From assembly GCF_014195535.1 (NCBI RefSeq), contig NZ_JACIBY010000010.1, positions 212,077-276,076 of the forward strand: 64,000 nt of DNA. Reading direction: 5' to 3'. The notes beneath the pieces are model-generated. The model made no database searches. It saw only the letters and a list, made by a program, of their open reading frames with translations, and was not told where the DNA came from. Shown here piece after piece: positions 16,705 to 26,293 of this stretch. The position numbers and the translations under genes were made by a program. Source of the DNA: Runella defluvii. Lineage in GTDB: Bacteria; Bacteroidota; Bacteroidia; Cytophagales; Spirosomataceae. How positions within the stretch are numbered: the first letter of the stretch is position 1; every line of letters begins with the position of its first letter.

Positions 16705-17517
16705 ATGGGACAGAAAGTTAATCCTGTAGGTCTGCGACTCGGTATCGTCCGTGGTTGGGAATCAAGCTGGTACGGCGGACGTGAGTTTGCTGACAAGTTG
16801 ATTGAAGATGAGCAGATCCGCAAATATATTTCCGCTCGTATTCCAAAAGGCGCCATCTCTAAAGTAGTAATTGAACGTACTTTGAAGCGCATTACGCTTA
16901 CGATTCACACGGCTCGCCCAGGTATCGTAATCGGTAAAGGTGGAAACGAGGTAGATAAAATCAAAGAAGAGCTTAAAAAGATTACGGGTAAAGATATCCA
17001 AATCAACATCTACGAAATCAAGCGTCCTGAAATTGATGCTAAATTGGTAGGTGAATCAATCGCTCAACAACTTGAAAACCGTATCTCTTATCGTCGTGCC
17101 ATGAAGCAAGCAATTTCTTCGGCAATGCGTGTAGGAGCACAAGGTATCAAAGTTCGTGTCTCAGGTCGTCTAGGCGGTGCTGAAATGGCACGTACCGAAG
17201 AGTACAAAGAAGGTCGCGTGCCTTTGCATACACTTCGTGCTGATATCGATTACGCTATCTCAGAAGCTTTGACCGTCTATGGAAAGATTGGAATCAAAGT
17301 ATGGGTTTTCAAAGGTGAAATCTTTGGAAAGCGTGACTTATCACCAATCAGCGGTGGTGCAGCAGCAGCAGAACGTAGCGGTGGAAATGACCGTGGCGGA
17401 GAGCGTGGCGACCGTCGTAGAGGTGGTGGTGACCGCGAAGGTGGTGACCGTCGTGGTGGAAACGGTGGCGGCAATAAAAACCGCAACAACAACAACAACC
17501 GTAACAAGAAAAAGTAA
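16705..17517 (+). CDS. rpsC: 30S ribosomal protein S3 with Gly/Arg/Asn-rich C-terminal tail
   Basis: mRNA-entry-channel protein with helicase activity in the 30S head. The KH domain '[14 protein letters not shown]' and C-terminal core '[20 protein letters not shown]' are normal. After residue ~215 comes an extra tail of about 55 residues, rich in RGG/RGD-like repeats and then Asn/Lys ('[18 protein letters not shown]', '[10 protein letters not shown]'), absent from E. coli S3 (233 aa). The tail is probably disordered and RNA-binding. Underlying DNA is a GGTGG/CGTGG-rich stretch. Confidence 0.96.
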   Translation: MGQKVNPVGLRLGIVRGWESSWYGGREFADKLIEDEQIRKYISARIPKGAISKVVIERTLKRITLTIHTARPGIVIGKGGNEVDKIKEELKKITGKDIQINIYEIKRPEIDAKLVGESIAQQLENRISYRRAMKQAISSAMRVGAQGIKVRVSGRLGGAEMARTEEYKEGRVPLHTLRADIDYAISEALTVYGKIGIKVWVFKGEIFGKRDLSPISGGAAAAERSGGNDRGGERGDRRRGGGDREGGDRRGGNGGGNKNRNNNNNRNKKK

Positions 17518-17567
17518 TTATCGAAAGCAAACGGGTCTTAGTTGACACCGAATAATACTGCTGAACC

Positions 17568-18002
17568 ATGTTACAACCGAAAAGAACCAAGTTCCGCAAA
17601 CAACAAAAAAGCAAAGGGTCTGAAAAAGGCATGGCTACTCGTGGCCACCAAATTGCTTTCGGTACGTTTGCCATTAAAGCGCTCGAACCTGGCTGGATTA
17701 CAGCCCGTCAGATTGAGGCAGCTCGTATCTCAGTTACCCGTGCAATGAAACGTGAAGGTCAAGTGTGGATTCGTATCTTCCCAGATAAGCCAATCACAAA
17801 GAAGCCTCTCGAAGTACGTATGGGTAAAGGAAAAGGTGCTCCTGAGTATTGGGTAGCCCCAGTAAAAGCGGGTACAATCTTATTTGAAGCCACAGGTGTG
17901 TCACTCGAATTAGCTAATGAAGCTCTTCGTTTAGCCGCTCAGAAGCTTCCCGTTAAGACTAAGTTCGTAGTTCGTCGCGATCATCAAGAAGAAGCAGAAT
18001 AA
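17568..18002 (+). CDS. rplP: 50S ribosomal protein L16
   Basis: Protein near the A-site of the 50S, 144 aa. '[17 protein letters not shown]' start, '[20 protein letters not shown]' and '[19 protein letters not shown]' are typical. The Arg hydroxylated by YcfD in E. coli lies in the 'VRMGKGKG' region. 50 bp after rpsC. Confidence 0.96.
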   Translation: MLQPKRTKFRKQQKSKGSEKGMATRGHQIAFGTFAIKALEPGWITARQIEAARISVTRAMKREGQVWIRIFPDKPITKKPLEVRMGKGKGAPEYWVAPVKAGTILFEATGVSLELANEALRLAAQKLPVKTKFVVRRDHQEEAE

Positions 18003-18013
18003 GTATTAGTCAA

Positions 18014-18214
18014 ATGAAAAATAGTGAAATAAAAGCGCTAACGGTAGAACAATTGACGCAAACTATTGCTGAAGAGCAAGATCGTCTTTTAAAGTTAAAG
18101 TTTGCTCATGCCGTATCTCCGATCGAAAACCCGATGCGTATTCGCAATACGCGCCGCCTAATAGCTAGGTTGATCACGGAATTGTCGGCTAAAAATAAAG
18201 TCGCAAGCGCGTAA
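18014..18214 (+). CDS. rpmC: 50S ribosomal protein L29
   Basis: Small helical protein near the tunnel exit, 66 aa. 'MKNSEIKALTVEQL' start and 'IRNTRRLIARLITEL' helix match the family. 11 bp after rplP. Confidence 0.94.
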   Translation: MKNSEIKALTVEQLTQTIAEEQDRLLKLKFAHAVSPIENPMRIRNTRRLIARLITELSAKNKVASA

Positions 18215-18253
18215 TAATGGTCAGGAGACCCCAATTGTAAAATAACCGACACA

Positions 18254-18532
18254 ATGGAGGCAGCAGCACAAACAACCGTAGAAAGAAATTTACGCAAAGT
18301 CAGAGTTGGCCGCGTAGTAAGCAACAAAATGGAGAAATCTTGCGTTGTCGCGGTAGAGCGTAAAGTAAAGCACCCGAAATACGGTAAGTTTATGAAAAAA
18401 ACTACCAAATTAATGGTGCATGACGAAAATAATGAGTGTGGCATTGGCGATACAATTCGCGTAATGGAAACACGCCCACTCAGTAAGAATAAGCGTTGGA
18501 GATTAGTCGAAATCATTGAAAAAGCGAAATAA
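18254..18532 (+). CDS. rpsQ: 30S ribosomal protein S17
   Basis: OB-fold 16S rRNA-binding protein, 92 aa. '[19 protein letters not shown]' and '[18 protein letters not shown]' are diagnostic. The stop is 2 bp before rplN, indicating translational coupling. Confidence 0.96.
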   Translation: MEAAAQTTVERNLRKVRVGRVVSNKMEKSCVVAVERKVKHPKYGKFMKKTTKLMVHDENNECGIGDTIRVMETRPLSKNKRWRLVEIIEKAK

Positions 18533-18534
18533 CA

Positions 18535-18903
18535 ATGGTACAGCAAGAATCAAGACTGTCTGTTGCTGATAATAGTGGAGCGAAAGAAGTACTTGTCATC
18601 CGTGTATTGGGTGGTACTGGCAAGCGCTACGCATCTATCGGTGACAAAGTTGTGGTGACAGTTAAACAGGCAATTCCTTCGGGCAACATAAAGAAAGGTA
18701 CAGTTTCTAAGGCCGTTGTTGTTCGTACCAAGAAAGAAATCCGTCGTAAAGATGGTTCTTACATTCGATTCGAGGATAACGCCGTCGTGTTACTCAACAA
18801 CCAAGACGAACCACGTGGTACCCGTATTTTTGGGCCCGTTGCTCGTGAGTTGCGTGAGAAAAACTTTATGAAAATTGTTTCATTGGCACCTGAAGTATTG
18901 TAA
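18535..18903 (+). CDS. rplN: 50S ribosomal protein L14
   Basis: Subunit-interface protein, 122 aa, forming bridge contacts with 16S rRNA. '[18 protein letters not shown]' and '[23 protein letters not shown]'-type ending are typical. 3 bp gap to rplX. Confidence 0.97.
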   Translation: MVQQESRLSVADNSGAKEVLVIRVLGGTGKRYASIGDKVVVTVKQAIPSGNIKKGTVSKAVVVRTKKEIRRKDGSYIRFEDNAVVLLNNQDEPRGTRIFGPVARELREKNFMKIVSLAPEVL

Positions 18904-18906
18904 GCA

Positions 18907-19260
18907 ATGGAAAGAAAATTCAACAAACAGCCCAAGTTGCACATTCGTACTGGAGACTCAGTAGAAGTGATAGCTGGTAACTCAAAAGGCCAGTCGGGCA
19001 AAATCACCAAAGTGTTGGTTGAAAAACAGCGTGCGATTGTGGAAGGTGTTAACCTTGTCACAAAACACGTTAAGCCAACTGCCGCGAATCCTCAAGGTGA
19101 GCTTAAAAAGATAGAAGGATCAATTCATATCAGTAACTTGATGTTGATTGACCCAGCTACTGGTAAGCCAACCCGCACAGGACGCAAGCTCAACGAGCAA
19201 GGGAAACTACAGCGCTATTCAAAAGAATCAGGGAAATTTATCCCAGATCCTTCAAAGTAG
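18907..19260 (+). CDS. rplX: 50S ribosomal protein L24
   Basis: Assembly-initiator protein with a KOW motif ('[19 protein letters not shown]'), 117 aa. '[15 protein letters not shown]' near the end fits L24. A 59-bp gap with a small GTGG/CCAC hairpin separates it from rplE. Confidence 0.96.
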   Translation: MERKFNKQPKLHIRTGDSVEVIAGNSKGQSGKITKVLVEKQRAIVEGVNLVTKHVKPTAANPQGELKKIEGSIHISNLMLIDPATGKPTRTGRKLNEQGKLQRYSKESGKFIPDPSK

Positions 19261-19319
19261 TTTTCGTTTGTCACTTATAAATTAACTGTGGGTCGGAAAT
19301 CCACAAACTAATAATCAAA

Positions 19320-19874
19320 ATGGCAACTACGAGATTAAAAGAGAAATACACGAAGGAAGTCGTTTCTCACTTGCATGAGAAGTTCCAATACAAATCAATT
19401 ATGCAAGTACCACACCTTGATAAAATTGTTATCAATAAAGGTATTGGTGCTGCTGTATCTGACAAGAAATTGATTGATGCTGGATTGGAAGAAATCACAC
19501 TTATTGCAGGTCAGAAGGCAGTTCCAACAATGTCTAAGAAGGCGGTCTCTAACTTTAAGTTACGCGAAAAAATGCCAATCGGCGTGAAAGTAACGCTTCG
19601 TGGAGACAAAATGTACGAATTCTTAGATCGTCTAACAAGCATCGCTTTACCACGTGTTCGTGACTTCCAAGGAATTAGCGACAAAGGCTTTGATGGCCGC
19701 GGTAACTACACATTCGGTGTAAAAGAGCAAATTATCTTCCCTGAAATTCAAATTGACAAAGTGAATAAGATTTCAGGTATGGATATTACATTCGTAACCT
19801 CTGCAAAGACAGATGAAGAAAGCTACGAATTGTTGAAATCTCTTGGTATGCCCTTTACAAAAGGTAAAAAATAA
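19320..19874 (+). CDS. rplE: 50S ribosomal protein L5
   Basis: 5S rRNA-binding protein, 184 aa, that bridges to S13. '[15 protein letters not shown]' and '[19 protein letters not shown]' are diagnostic. Part of the spc-type segment. Confidence 0.97.
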   Translation: MATTRLKEKYTKEVVSHLHEKFQYKSIMQVPHLDKIVINKGIGAAVSDKKLIDAGLEEITLIAGQKAVPTMSKKAVSNFKLREKMPIGVKVTLRGDKMYEFLDRLTSIALPRVRDFQGISDKGFDGRGNYTFGVKEQIIFPEIQIDKVNKISGMDITFVTSAKTDEESYELLKSLGMPFTKGKK

Positions 19875-19901
19875 GAATCCCTTTTTCAACGAAATAAGGA
19901 A

Positions 19902-20171
19902 ATGGCGAAAGAATCAGTAAAAGCAAGAGAATTGAAAAAGCAAAAGCTAGTTGCTAAGTACGCTGAAAAGCGTGCTGCTTTGAAAGAAGCTGGTGACTGG
20001 GAAGGTTTAGACAAATTGCCACGTAGTTCATCGGCAGTTCGTTTGCATAACCGTTGCCGCCTTACAGGCCGTCCAAGAGGATACATGCGCAAGTTTGGTA
20101 TTTGCCGTGTTGTTTTCCGCGAAATGGCTTCTCAAGGAAAAATTCCTGGCGTAACCAAAGCAAGTTGGTAA
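19902..20171 (+). CDS. rpsN: 30S ribosomal protein S14 (zinc-independent form)
   Basis: 89-aa long-form S14. The C-terminal motif '[21 protein letters not shown]' is typical. Only two Cys are present, not in the CX2C...CX2C zinc-ribbon pattern, so this is the C-minus type. 27 bp after rplE. An internal promoter for rpsH follows. Confidence 0.95.
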   Translation: MAKESVKARELKKQKLVAKYAEKRAALKEAGDWEGLDKLPRSSSAVRLHNRCRLTGRPRGYMRKFGICRVVFREMASQGKIPGVTKASW

Positions 20172-20179
20172 AAATCGCT

Positions 20180-20209
20180 TTTGTTTTCAAAATCAATTCC
20201 GTAACTTTG
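20180..20209 (+). promoter_or_regulatory. internal promoter before rpsH
   Basis: TTTG (20180-20183), an 18-bp spacer and a perfect TAACTTTG (20202-20209). The leader to rpsH at 20250 would be ~34 nt. It would uncouple the second half of the spc segment from the rplC promoter. Confidence 0.6.
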
Positions 20210-20249
20210 CAGCCCTTTTACAGAAGGGAAGCAACAAATCAGTAGAGAA

Positions 20250-20648
20250 ATGATAACCGATCCCATAGCAGACTATCTGACGAGAATCAGAAACGCCATA
20301 AGGGCGAAGCACCGGGTTGTGGAAATACCTGCTTCTAACATTAAGAAGGAGATTACTAAGGTACTCTACGATAAAGGCTTTATCCAGAACTACAAGTTCG
20401 AGGAGACAGGCCCGCAGGGTACTATTAAGATTGCCTTGAAATACAACCCAGTAACAAAGCAGTCTGCCATTGTTGATTTACAACGTGTAAGTAAGCCAGG
20501 ACTTCGTAAGTACTCTGGTTCAGCAGAAATGCCACGCGTTTTGAATGGTCTTGGCGTTGCAATTGTATCTACCTCAAAAGGGGTAATGACTGACAAAGAA
20601 GCTCGCGTACTTAACGTGGGTGGAGAAGTGCTGTGTTACGTTTACTGA
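20250..20648 (+). CDS. rpsH: 30S ribosomal protein S8
   Basis: 16S rRNA central-domain binder, 132 aa, and the spc-operon repressor in E. coli. '[19 protein letters not shown]' start and '[27 protein letters not shown]' type ending. A promoter lies just upstream. Confidence 0.97.
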   Translation: MITDPIADYLTRIRNAIRAKHRVVEIPASNIKKEITKVLYDKGFIQNYKFEETGPQGTIKIALKYNPVTKQSAIVDLQRVSKPGLRKYSGSAEMPRVLNGLGVAIVSTSKGVMTDKEARVLNVGGEVLCYVY

Positions 20649-20664
20649 TAAAACCTGAAAGAAA

Positions 20665-21222
20665 ATGTCACGTATAGGAAAGAAGCCGATAACGCTACCT
20701 GCAAACGTTACAATATCAGTGTCAGACGATAACGTCGTGACCGTTAAAGGGCCTAAAGGCTCATTAACTCGTGATATTGACCGTGATATCAAGGTGGAAG
20801 TAGAGGGCAGCGAGTTGACAGTTGTTCGTCCAACTGAGCAAAAACGTCACAAAGCATTGCACGGACTTTACCGTGCACTCATTAATAACATGGTTGTGGG
20901 CGTAAGCGAAGGGTATAAAGCACAATTAGAAATTGTAGGGGTAGGTTACAAAGCCTCTGTTAACAATAATATTTTGGAGCTTAGCCTTGGATACTCACAC
21001 GGTATCTATTTCGCAGTACCTTCAGAAGTGAAGGTAAGCGCAACGATGGAAAAAGGACAAAACCCGAAAGTATTCTTAGAGTGTATTGATAAGGAACTAC
21101 TCGGGCAAATCGCGGCGAAAATTCGTTCGTTCCGCAAGGTTGAACCTTACAAAGGTAAAGGTATTCGTTTTGTGGGTGAGCAAATCAGACGTAAGGCTGG
21201 TAAAGCTGCTGCTAAGAAGTAA
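20665..21222 (+). CDS. rplF: 50S ribosomal protein L6
   Basis: GTPase-centre protein near the sarcin-ricin loop, 185 aa. 'MSRIGKKPITLPANVTI' start and 'VEPYKGKGIRFVGEQIRRKAG' ending are diagnostic. 16 bp after rpsH. Confidence 0.97.
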   Translation: MSRIGKKPITLPANVTISVSDDNVVTVKGPKGSLTRDIDRDIKVEVEGSELTVVRPTEQKRHKALHGLYRALINNMVVGVSEGYKAQLEIVGVGYKASVNNNILELSLGYSHGIYFAVPSEVKVSATMEKGQNPKVFLECIDKELLGQIAAKIRSFRKVEPYKGKGIRFVGEQIRRKAGKAAAKK

Positions 21223-21251
21223 TCAGTAATCTGAAAAAATTGTAAGCAATC

Positions 21252-21605
21252 ATGGCTTCAGTAAAAAGCGAAAGAAGACAGCGCATCAAATACCGGATTC
21301 GGAAAAAAGTAGAAGGAACTTCAGAAAAGCCTCGCCTTTCTGTTTTCCGCTCAAACGCTCGTATTTATGCGCAGGTAATTGATGATACAAAAGGTCTAAC
21401 ATTAGTCTCTGCTTCATCTCTTGAACTTGATGCTACAAAAGCGAGTGTCAATGTTGAAGATGCAAAGAATGTAGGTCTTAAATTGGCCGAAAAAGCACTC
21501 GCAGCAGGCGTAAGTGCGGTTGTATTTGACCGCAATGGTTATTTGTATCATGGGAAAGTAAAAGCATTGGCAGACGGCGCTCGTGAGGGTGGTCTCAAAT
21601 TCTAA
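21252..21605 (+). CDS. rplR: 50S ribosomal protein L18
   Basis: 5S rRNA-binding protein of the central protuberance, 117 aa. '[20 protein letters not shown]' and '[20 protein letters not shown]' are diagnostic. 29 bp after rplF, 6 bp before rpsE. Confidence 0.96.
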   Translation: MASVKSERRQRIKYRIRKKVEGTSEKPRLSVFRSNARIYAQVIDDTKGLTLVSASSLELDATKASVNVEDAKNVGLKLAEKALAAGVSAVVFDRNGYLYHGKVKALADGAREGGLKF

Positions 21606-21611
21606 AAAGAT

Positions 21612-22127
21612 ATGTCAAACAGTATCAAACCTTTGAAATACAACGAAGCTGACCTTAAAGAAAAGGTAGTAGCTATCAACCGTGTTGCCAAAGTAGTAAA
21701 AGGTGGACGCCGCTTTAGCTTCTCTGCAATCGTAGTCGTTGGAGATGGCAAAGGCGTTGTAGGTTACGGATTAGGAAAAGCTAACGAAGTAACTGACGCC
21801 ATTGCAAAAGGAATTGAAGACGCGAAGAAAAACCTCGTGCAAGTTCCACTTCTTAAAGGAACAGTTCCTCACGAAATGCACGGAAAATTCAGCGGTGGCT
21901 TAGTATTTGTTAAGCCAGCAGCTCCAGGTACTGGAGTTATCGCAGGTGGTGCGATGCGTGCCGTATTAGAAGCCGCAGGTGTACACGACGTATTAGCCAA
22001 GTCAAAAGGTTCTTCTAACCCTCACAACGTAGTGAAGGCAACAATTGACGCGCTTCTTAAAATGAGAGCTCCGCACCAAGTTGCATTCCAACGTGGAGTA
22101 AAGTTGGCCACAGTGTTTAATGGATAA
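21612..22127 (+). CDS. rpsE: 30S ribosomal protein S5
   Basis: Decoding-fidelity protein, 171 aa. '[20 protein letters not shown]' (double-stranded-RNA-binding fold) and '[17 protein letters not shown]' are diagnostic. Site of ram and spectinomycin-resistance changes in other bacteria. Confidence 0.97.
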   Translation: MSNSIKPLKYNEADLKEKVVAINRVAKVVKGGRRFSFSAIVVVGDGKGVVGYGLGKANEVTDAIAKGIEDAKKNLVQVPLLKGTVPHEMHGKFSGGLVFVKPAAPGTGVIAGGAMRAVLEAAGVHDVLAKSKGSSNPHNVVKATIDALLKMRAPHQVAFQRGVKLATVFNG

Positions 22128-22139
22128 TCTTTTGAGACA

Positions 22140-22319
22140 ATGTCAAAGATAAGAATTACACAAGTTAGAAGTATGATTGGCCGTCCAGGAGACCAGAAAC
22201 GCACTCTTGCTGCTTTAGGTCTTGGCAAAATCAATCGTAGTGTCGAGATTAATGTGAATCCAGCCCTTGAAGGTATGATTCGCAAGGTAGATCATTTAGT
22301 GAAAATTGAAGAGATTTAA
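22140..22319 (+). CDS. rpmD: 50S ribosomal protein L30
   Basis: A 59-aa protein found by reading the gap between rpsE and rplO. It begins 'MSKIRITQVRSMIGRPGDQ' and ends 'RKVDHLVKIEEI', matching L30 (ferredoxin-like fold, peripheral in 50S). The start ATG is 12 bp after the rpsE stop, and the position is the standard rpmD slot. Confidence 0.95.
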   Translation: MSKIRITQVRSMIGRPGDQKRTLAALGLGKINRSVEINVNPALEGMIRKVDHLVKIEEI

Positions 22320-22333
22320 TCCGCGATATAGCA

Positions 22334-22780
22334 ATGAATCTTAGCGCATTGAAACCAGCTTCAGGCTCGGTAAAAACAAAAAAACGTTTGGGTAGAGGTC
22401 AAGGTTCAGGAATGGGCGGAACTTCTACACGCGGACACAAGGGGGCGCAGTCTCGTTCGGGATATAGCCAAAAAAGTCACTTTGAAGGTGGACAGATGCC
22501 GCTTCAAAGACGAGTACCTAAATTCGGTTTTAAGAATATCAACCGCGTTGAATACAAAGCTCTTAATTTGGATGCAATCCAAGCAGTTGTTGAAAAAACA
22601 AATGCTACTGTAATCGATATTGAGACACTTTACAGCAATGGATTGGTATCTAAAACAGACTTAGTAAAAGTGCTTAATCGTGGCGAATTAAAAGCTGCTG
22701 TTGAAGTAAAAGTTCACGCTTTTTCTAAGACTGCTGCCGAAGCTATCGAAAAAGCAGGTGGTAAAGCGGTTACATTATAA
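22334..22780 (+). CDS. rplO: 50S ribosomal protein L15
   Basis: Late-assembly 50S protein, 148 aa. 'MNLSALKPASGSVKTKKRLG' start, Gly-rich 'GRGQGSGMGGTSTRGHKG' N-terminal region and 'RVPKFGFKN' are diagnostic. Confidence 0.97.
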   Translation: MNLSALKPASGSVKTKKRLGRGQGSGMGGTSTRGHKGAQSRSGYSQKSHFEGGQMPLQRRVPKFGFKNINRVEYKALNLDAIQAVVEKTNATVIDIETLYSNGLVSKTDLVKVLNRGELKAAVEVKVHAFSKTAAEAIEKAGGKAVTL

Positions 22781-22782
22781 TC

Positions 22783-22809
22783 TTGATTCAAAAGATTTTC
22801 GTAACTTTG
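22783..22809 (+). promoter_or_regulatory. internal promoter before secY
   Basis: A perfect TAACTTTG at 22802-22809, with TTG at 22783-22785. The 16-bp spacer is short. It lies in the 62-bp gap between rplO and secY and gives a ~28-nt leader. Confidence 0.45.
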
Positions 22810-22842
22810 CCTGATTTTTTACACAGGTAAATCTAAAAACGC

Positions 22843-24156
22843 ATGAAACGGTTTATACAGACCTTAAAAAATATCTTTTCAATCGAAGAGCTTAGAAGTA
22901 GAATTCTTTATACTCTTCTATTGATCGCGGTCTATCGCCTTGGTTCGTACATCGTACTTCCAGGTATTGATAGTGACAAGCTTGAGGTGAATAATTCAGG
23001 TCTTTTAGGCTTATTAGATACCTTCCTCGGTGGTGCATTTACGAAAGCATCTATCTTTGCGCTAGGTATTATGCCTTACATTTCTGCGTCAATTGCCATT
23101 CAGTTATTGACAATGGCGTTGCCTTACTTTCAAAAAATGCAGAAAGAAGGAGAGTCTGGACGGAAGAAACTTAATCAGATTACGCGTGTATTAACAATCT
23201 TTGTTACCATCGCACAATCGGTAAGTTATTTACAAACAACCATCTCTTCGGAAGCTTTATTGATTGATCGTGCAGCTTTCACCATTTCAGCCGTGTTTAT
23301 CCTTACTGCAGGAACAATATTCTGTATGTGGTTAGGTGAACGTATCACTGACAAGGGAATTGGAAACGGAACATCAATGTTGATTATGATTGGGATTGTG
23401 TCTCGTTTTCCAAAAGCAATTGTTCAGGAAGGTGCTTCACGCGGTAGTGGTGGTCTGTTGATTTTTGTTGCAGAAATTGTTGCTCTCTTTGTGGTGGTAA
23501 TGTTTGCAGTAGCATTGACTCAAGCAGTACGTCGAGTACCTATTCAGTATGCAAAACAGGTGGTTGGTAACAAGGTAATGGGGGGTCAACGCCAGTACTT
23601 GCCTTTGAAACTTAACACGTCAGGAGTAATGCCAATCATTTTTGCGCAAGCATTGATGTTTATCCCATCACTAGTGGCTGGTTTGTTTGCAGAGAAAAGT
23701 GATGTAGCTAGTTCTATTGCTACAACATTCAACGACTACACGACTTGGCAGTACAATGTATTGTTTGCAACTTTGATTATTGTCTTTACTTTCTTTTATA
23801 CGGCGATTGCTATTAGCCCACAACAAATATCAGACGATATGAAGCGTGGGGGTGGTTTTATCCCAGGTGTAAAACCGGGTATTGCTACATCTGATTTCAT
23901 CGCTACTGTATTAGACCGAATCACATTGCCAGGAGGGATTTTGTTAGCAGTTGTTGCTATCTTACCATCACTTGCAAGTATGTCAGGTATGACAAGAGAG
24001 TTTTCTCAATTCTTTGGTGGAACTTCGCTTCTTATCTTAGTAGGTGTTGTACTTGATACATTACAACAAGTAGAAAGCTACTTATTGATGAAGCATTATG
24101 AAGGCTTGATGAAGTCAGGGCGCGTGAAAGGACGTACTGAGACTGTAGCTGCCTAA
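22843..24156 (+). CDS. secY: preprotein translocase channel subunit SecY
   Basis: Ten-helix channel of the Sec translocon, 437 aa. The N-terminus 'FSIEELRSRILYTLLLIAVYRLG', plug-region 'GGAFTKASIFALGIMPYISA' and loop 'SPQQISDDMKRGGGFIPG' (cytoplasmic loop 5) are typical. It shares the ribosomal cluster as in most bacteria; its partner SecDF is at 47.6-50.6 kb. Confidence 0.97.
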   Translation: MKRFIQTLKNIFSIEELRSRILYTLLLIAVYRLGSYIVLPGIDSDKLEVNNSGLLGLLDTFLGGAFTKASIFALGIMPYISASIAIQLLTMALPYFQKMQKEGESGRKKLNQITRVLTIFVTIAQSVSYLQTTISSEALLIDRAAFTISAVFILTAGTIFCMWLGERITDKGIGNGTSMLIMIGIVSRFPKAIVQEGASRGSGGLLIFVAEIVALFVVVMFAVALTQAVRRVPIQYAKQVVGNKVMGGQRQYLPLKLNTSGVMPIIFAQALMFIPSLVAGLFAEKSDVASSIATTFNDYTTWQYNVLFATLIIVFTFFYTAIAISPQQISDDMKRGGGFIPGVKPGIATSDFIATVLDRITLPGGILLAVVAILPSLASMSGMTREFSQFFGGTSLLILVGVVLDTLQQVESYLLMKHYEGLMKSGRVKGRTETVAA

Positions 24157-24164
24157 TAAAGAAG

Positions 24165-24959
24165 ATGATTTTTCTCAAGTCAGAAGAAGAAGTACTACTC
24201 ATTAAGGAAAGTGCCCAGCTGTTAGGCAAAGCACATGCAGAAGTAGCTAAATGGATTAAACCAGGCGTGGCTACAAAGCAGCTCGATAAAGTTGCTGATG
24301 AGTTTATCAGAGACCATAAAGGGCATCCGTCATTTAAAGGTTACAATGGTTTTCCCTCGGCACTTTGTATTTCTTTGAATGATATTGTGGTTCACGGTTT
24401 TCCAAGCCAGTACCAACTAAAGGAAGGCGATATTATTTCGATTGATTGTGGCGTAAAGTTAAATGGGTTTCATAGCGATAGTGCTTATACATATCCGATT
24501 GGAAATGTGAGTCCTGAAGTTTCAAACCTCCTTAAAAGAACAAAACAGTCGCTTTATTTAGGTATTGAACAAGCAGTTGAAGGCAAACGAGTAGGAGATA
24601 TAGGATATGCTGTCCAAACCTATGTTGAAAAGTTTGGATACGGTGTTGTAAGAGAATTAGTTGGGCATGGTGTAGGCCGAAACCTGCACGAAGGACCAGA
24701 AGTTCCAAATTACGGAAAAAAAGGACAAGGCCCTCGGCTAAGAGAAGGAATCGTTATTGCTATCGAACCAATGATTACACTTGGAAAACGTAATGTAGTT
24801 CAAGAAAAAGATGGTTGGACGATTAGAACAACGGATAGAAAACCAGCGGCTCACTTTGAACACACAGTATTGGTTCGAAAAGGTAAAGCTGAAATTCTTA
24901 CAACGTTTAAGTATATCGAAGAAGTAACCCAAAATACGACGTTAATGGTAAGCGTCTAA
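24165..24959 (+). CDS. map: methionine aminopeptidase, type I
   Basis: Dinuclear-metal enzyme that removes the N-terminal Met from new proteins. 264 aa. Ligand-bearing motifs seen are 'CISLNDIVVHGFP', 'DIISIDCGVKLNGFHSDSA' (two Asp), 'LVGHGVGRNLHEGPEVPNYG' (His) and 'IAIEPM' (Glu). 8 bp after secY, so coupled. Confidence 0.96.
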   Translation: MIFLKSEEEVLLIKESAQLLGKAHAEVAKWIKPGVATKQLDKVADEFIRDHKGHPSFKGYNGFPSALCISLNDIVVHGFPSQYQLKEGDIISIDCGVKLNGFHSDSAYTYPIGNVSPEVSNLLKRTKQSLYLGIEQAVEGKRVGDIGYAVQTYVEKFGYGVVRELVGHGVGRNLHEGPEVPNYGKKGQGPRLREGIVIAIEPMITLGKRNVVQEKDGWTIRTTDRKPAAHFEHTVLVRKGKAEILTTFKYIEEVTQNTTLMVSV

Positions 24960-24980
24960 TTTTCCTTACCAAAAGAGTAT

Positions 24981-25199
24981 ATGGCAAAACAAGGACTCAT
25001 CGAAGTTGACGGAATAATCGTAGAAGCACTCTCAAATGCAATGTTTAGAGTACAACTCGAAAACAAGCATGAAGTAATTGCTCACATTTCCGGAAAGATG
25101 CGAATGAATTATATCAAGATTTTGCAGGGTGATCGAGTGAAATTAGAGATGTCGCCTTATGACTTATCTAAAGCTCGAATTATCTATCGGTATAAATAA
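24981..25199 (+). CDS. infA: translation initiation factor IF-1
   Basis: OB-fold factor of 72 aa that occupies the A-site during initiation. '[20 protein letters not shown]' and '[19 protein letters not shown]' are diagnostic. The 92-bp gap to rpmJ holds an imperfect GATAG...CTATC inverted repeat of unknown role. Confidence 0.96.
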   Translation: MAKQGLIEVDGIIVEALSNAMFRVQLENKHEVIAHISGKMRMNYIKILQGDRVKLEMSPYDLSKARIIYRYK

Positions 25200-25291
25200 A
25201 GGTAACAACTTGATAATAGATAGTAGGGCTTTAAGTAGTTCGTTTTGATTTTGAAAGTCCTATCGTCTAAAATCCAAAATCAAATACAAAA

Positions 25292-25408
25292 ATGAAAGTA
25301 AAAGCGTCTATTAAAAAGCGCAGTGCTGAATGTAAAGTGATTCGCCGTAAAGGTAAACTTTACGTGATCAACAAGAAAAATCCCAAGTACAAACAAAGAC
25401 AAGGATAA
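25292..25408 (+). CDS. rpmJ: 50S ribosomal protein L36 (zinc-independent form)
   Basis: 38-aa protein read from the gap between infA and rpsM: starts '[20 protein letters not shown]', ends 'NPKYKQRQG'. Only one Cys is present, so the C-X2-C-X12-C-X4-H zinc site of C-plus L36 is lost. 8 bp before rpsM. Confidence 0.95.
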   Translation: MKVKASIKKRSAECKVIRRKGKLYVINKKNPKYKQRQG

Positions 25409-25416
25409 TTTAAGAT

Positions 25417-25794
25417 ATGGCACGTATTGCAGGTGTTGACATTCCAGACAAAAAACGTGGCGAAATCTCGCTTACTTACATCTTCGGAATTGGACGTAGC
25501 TCCGCTCGTAGAATTTTGGAAAAAGCTGGAATTAGTTACGACAAAAAAGTAGCTGAATGGTCGGACGAAGAAGCTAATGCTATTCGTGGAATCATTAATG
25601 GTGAATTTACTACTGAAGGCGCCCTTCGCTCAGAAGTTCAGTTGAGCATCAAGCGCTTGATGGACATCGGTTGTTACCGTGGCTTGCGTCACCGTAAAGG
25701 TCTTCCTTTGCGTGGACAAAGAACGAAGAACAATAGCCGTACTCGTAAAGGTAAGCGTAAGACTGTAGCGAATAAGAAGAAGGCTACGAAGTAA
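25417..25794 (+). CDS. rpsM: 30S ribosomal protein S13
   Basis: Head protein contacting P-site tRNA and L5, 125 aa. '[20 protein letters not shown]' start and '[19 protein letters not shown]' are diagnostic. First gene of the alpha-type segment. Confidence 0.97.
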   Translation: MARIAGVDIPDKKRGEISLTYIFGIGRSSARRILEKAGISYDKKVAEWSDEEANAIRGIINGEFTTEGALRSEVQLSIKRLMDIGCYRGLRHRKGLPLRGQRTKNNSRTRKGKRKTVANKKKATK

Positions 25795-25803
25795 TTCATA
25801 ATT

Positions 25804-25855
25804 GTTAACTGTTGTCCGTTATTTGTTTGAAATAATGAGTAGGATAACAGATAAC
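25804..25855 (+). promoter_or_regulatory. strong hairpin between rpsM and rpsK
   Basis: GTTAACTGTTGTCC (25804-25817) pairs with GGATAACAGATAAC (25842-25855), with one mismatch and one G-U. An inner TTATTT/AAATAA stem (25819-25824, 25830-25835) has a 5-nt loop. No U-tract follows, so it is more likely a processing or regulatory stem than a terminator. Confidence 0.55.
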
Positions 25856-25879
25856 TGCTAACAGATACCGATTAAAACA

Positions 25880-26275
25880 ATGGCTCAAAATAAGCGTAAG
25901 GATAAAGCAAAAAAGCGCGTTGTACAAGTGGAGCAAGTGGGTCAAATTCACATTAGAGCTTCCTTCAACAACATTATCATCTCAGTTACCAATTTGTCTG
26001 GTCAAGTTATCTCTTGGGGATCAGCTGGTAAAATGGGCTTCAAAGGCTCAAAGAAAAATACGCCCTATGCTGCCCAAACAGCCGCTCAAAGCTGTGCCCA
26101 AGTAGCATATGACCTTGGAATGCGTAAAGCAGAAGTGTTTGTAAAAGGACCAGGTTCTGGACGTGAGTCTGCTATCCGTACCGTACAAAACGTAGGTATT
26201 GAAGTGACTACCATCAAGGACATTACTCCACTACCTCACAATGGCTGCCGCCCTCCAAAGCGCAGAAGAGTATAA
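25880..26275 (+). CDS. rpsK: 30S ribosomal protein S11
   Basis: Platform protein of the 30S, 131 aa. '[18 protein letters not shown]', '[14 protein letters not shown]' and '[19 protein letters not shown]' are diagnostic. Confidence 0.97.
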   Translation: MAQNKRKDKAKKRVVQVEQVGQIHIRASFNNIIISVTNLSGQVISWGSAGKMGFKGSKKNTPYAAQTAAQSCAQVAYDLGMRKAEVFVKGPGSGRESAIRTVQNVGIEVTTIKDITPLPHNGCRPPKRRRV

Positions 26276-26293
26276 TCTTTAAGATTTTATAAC

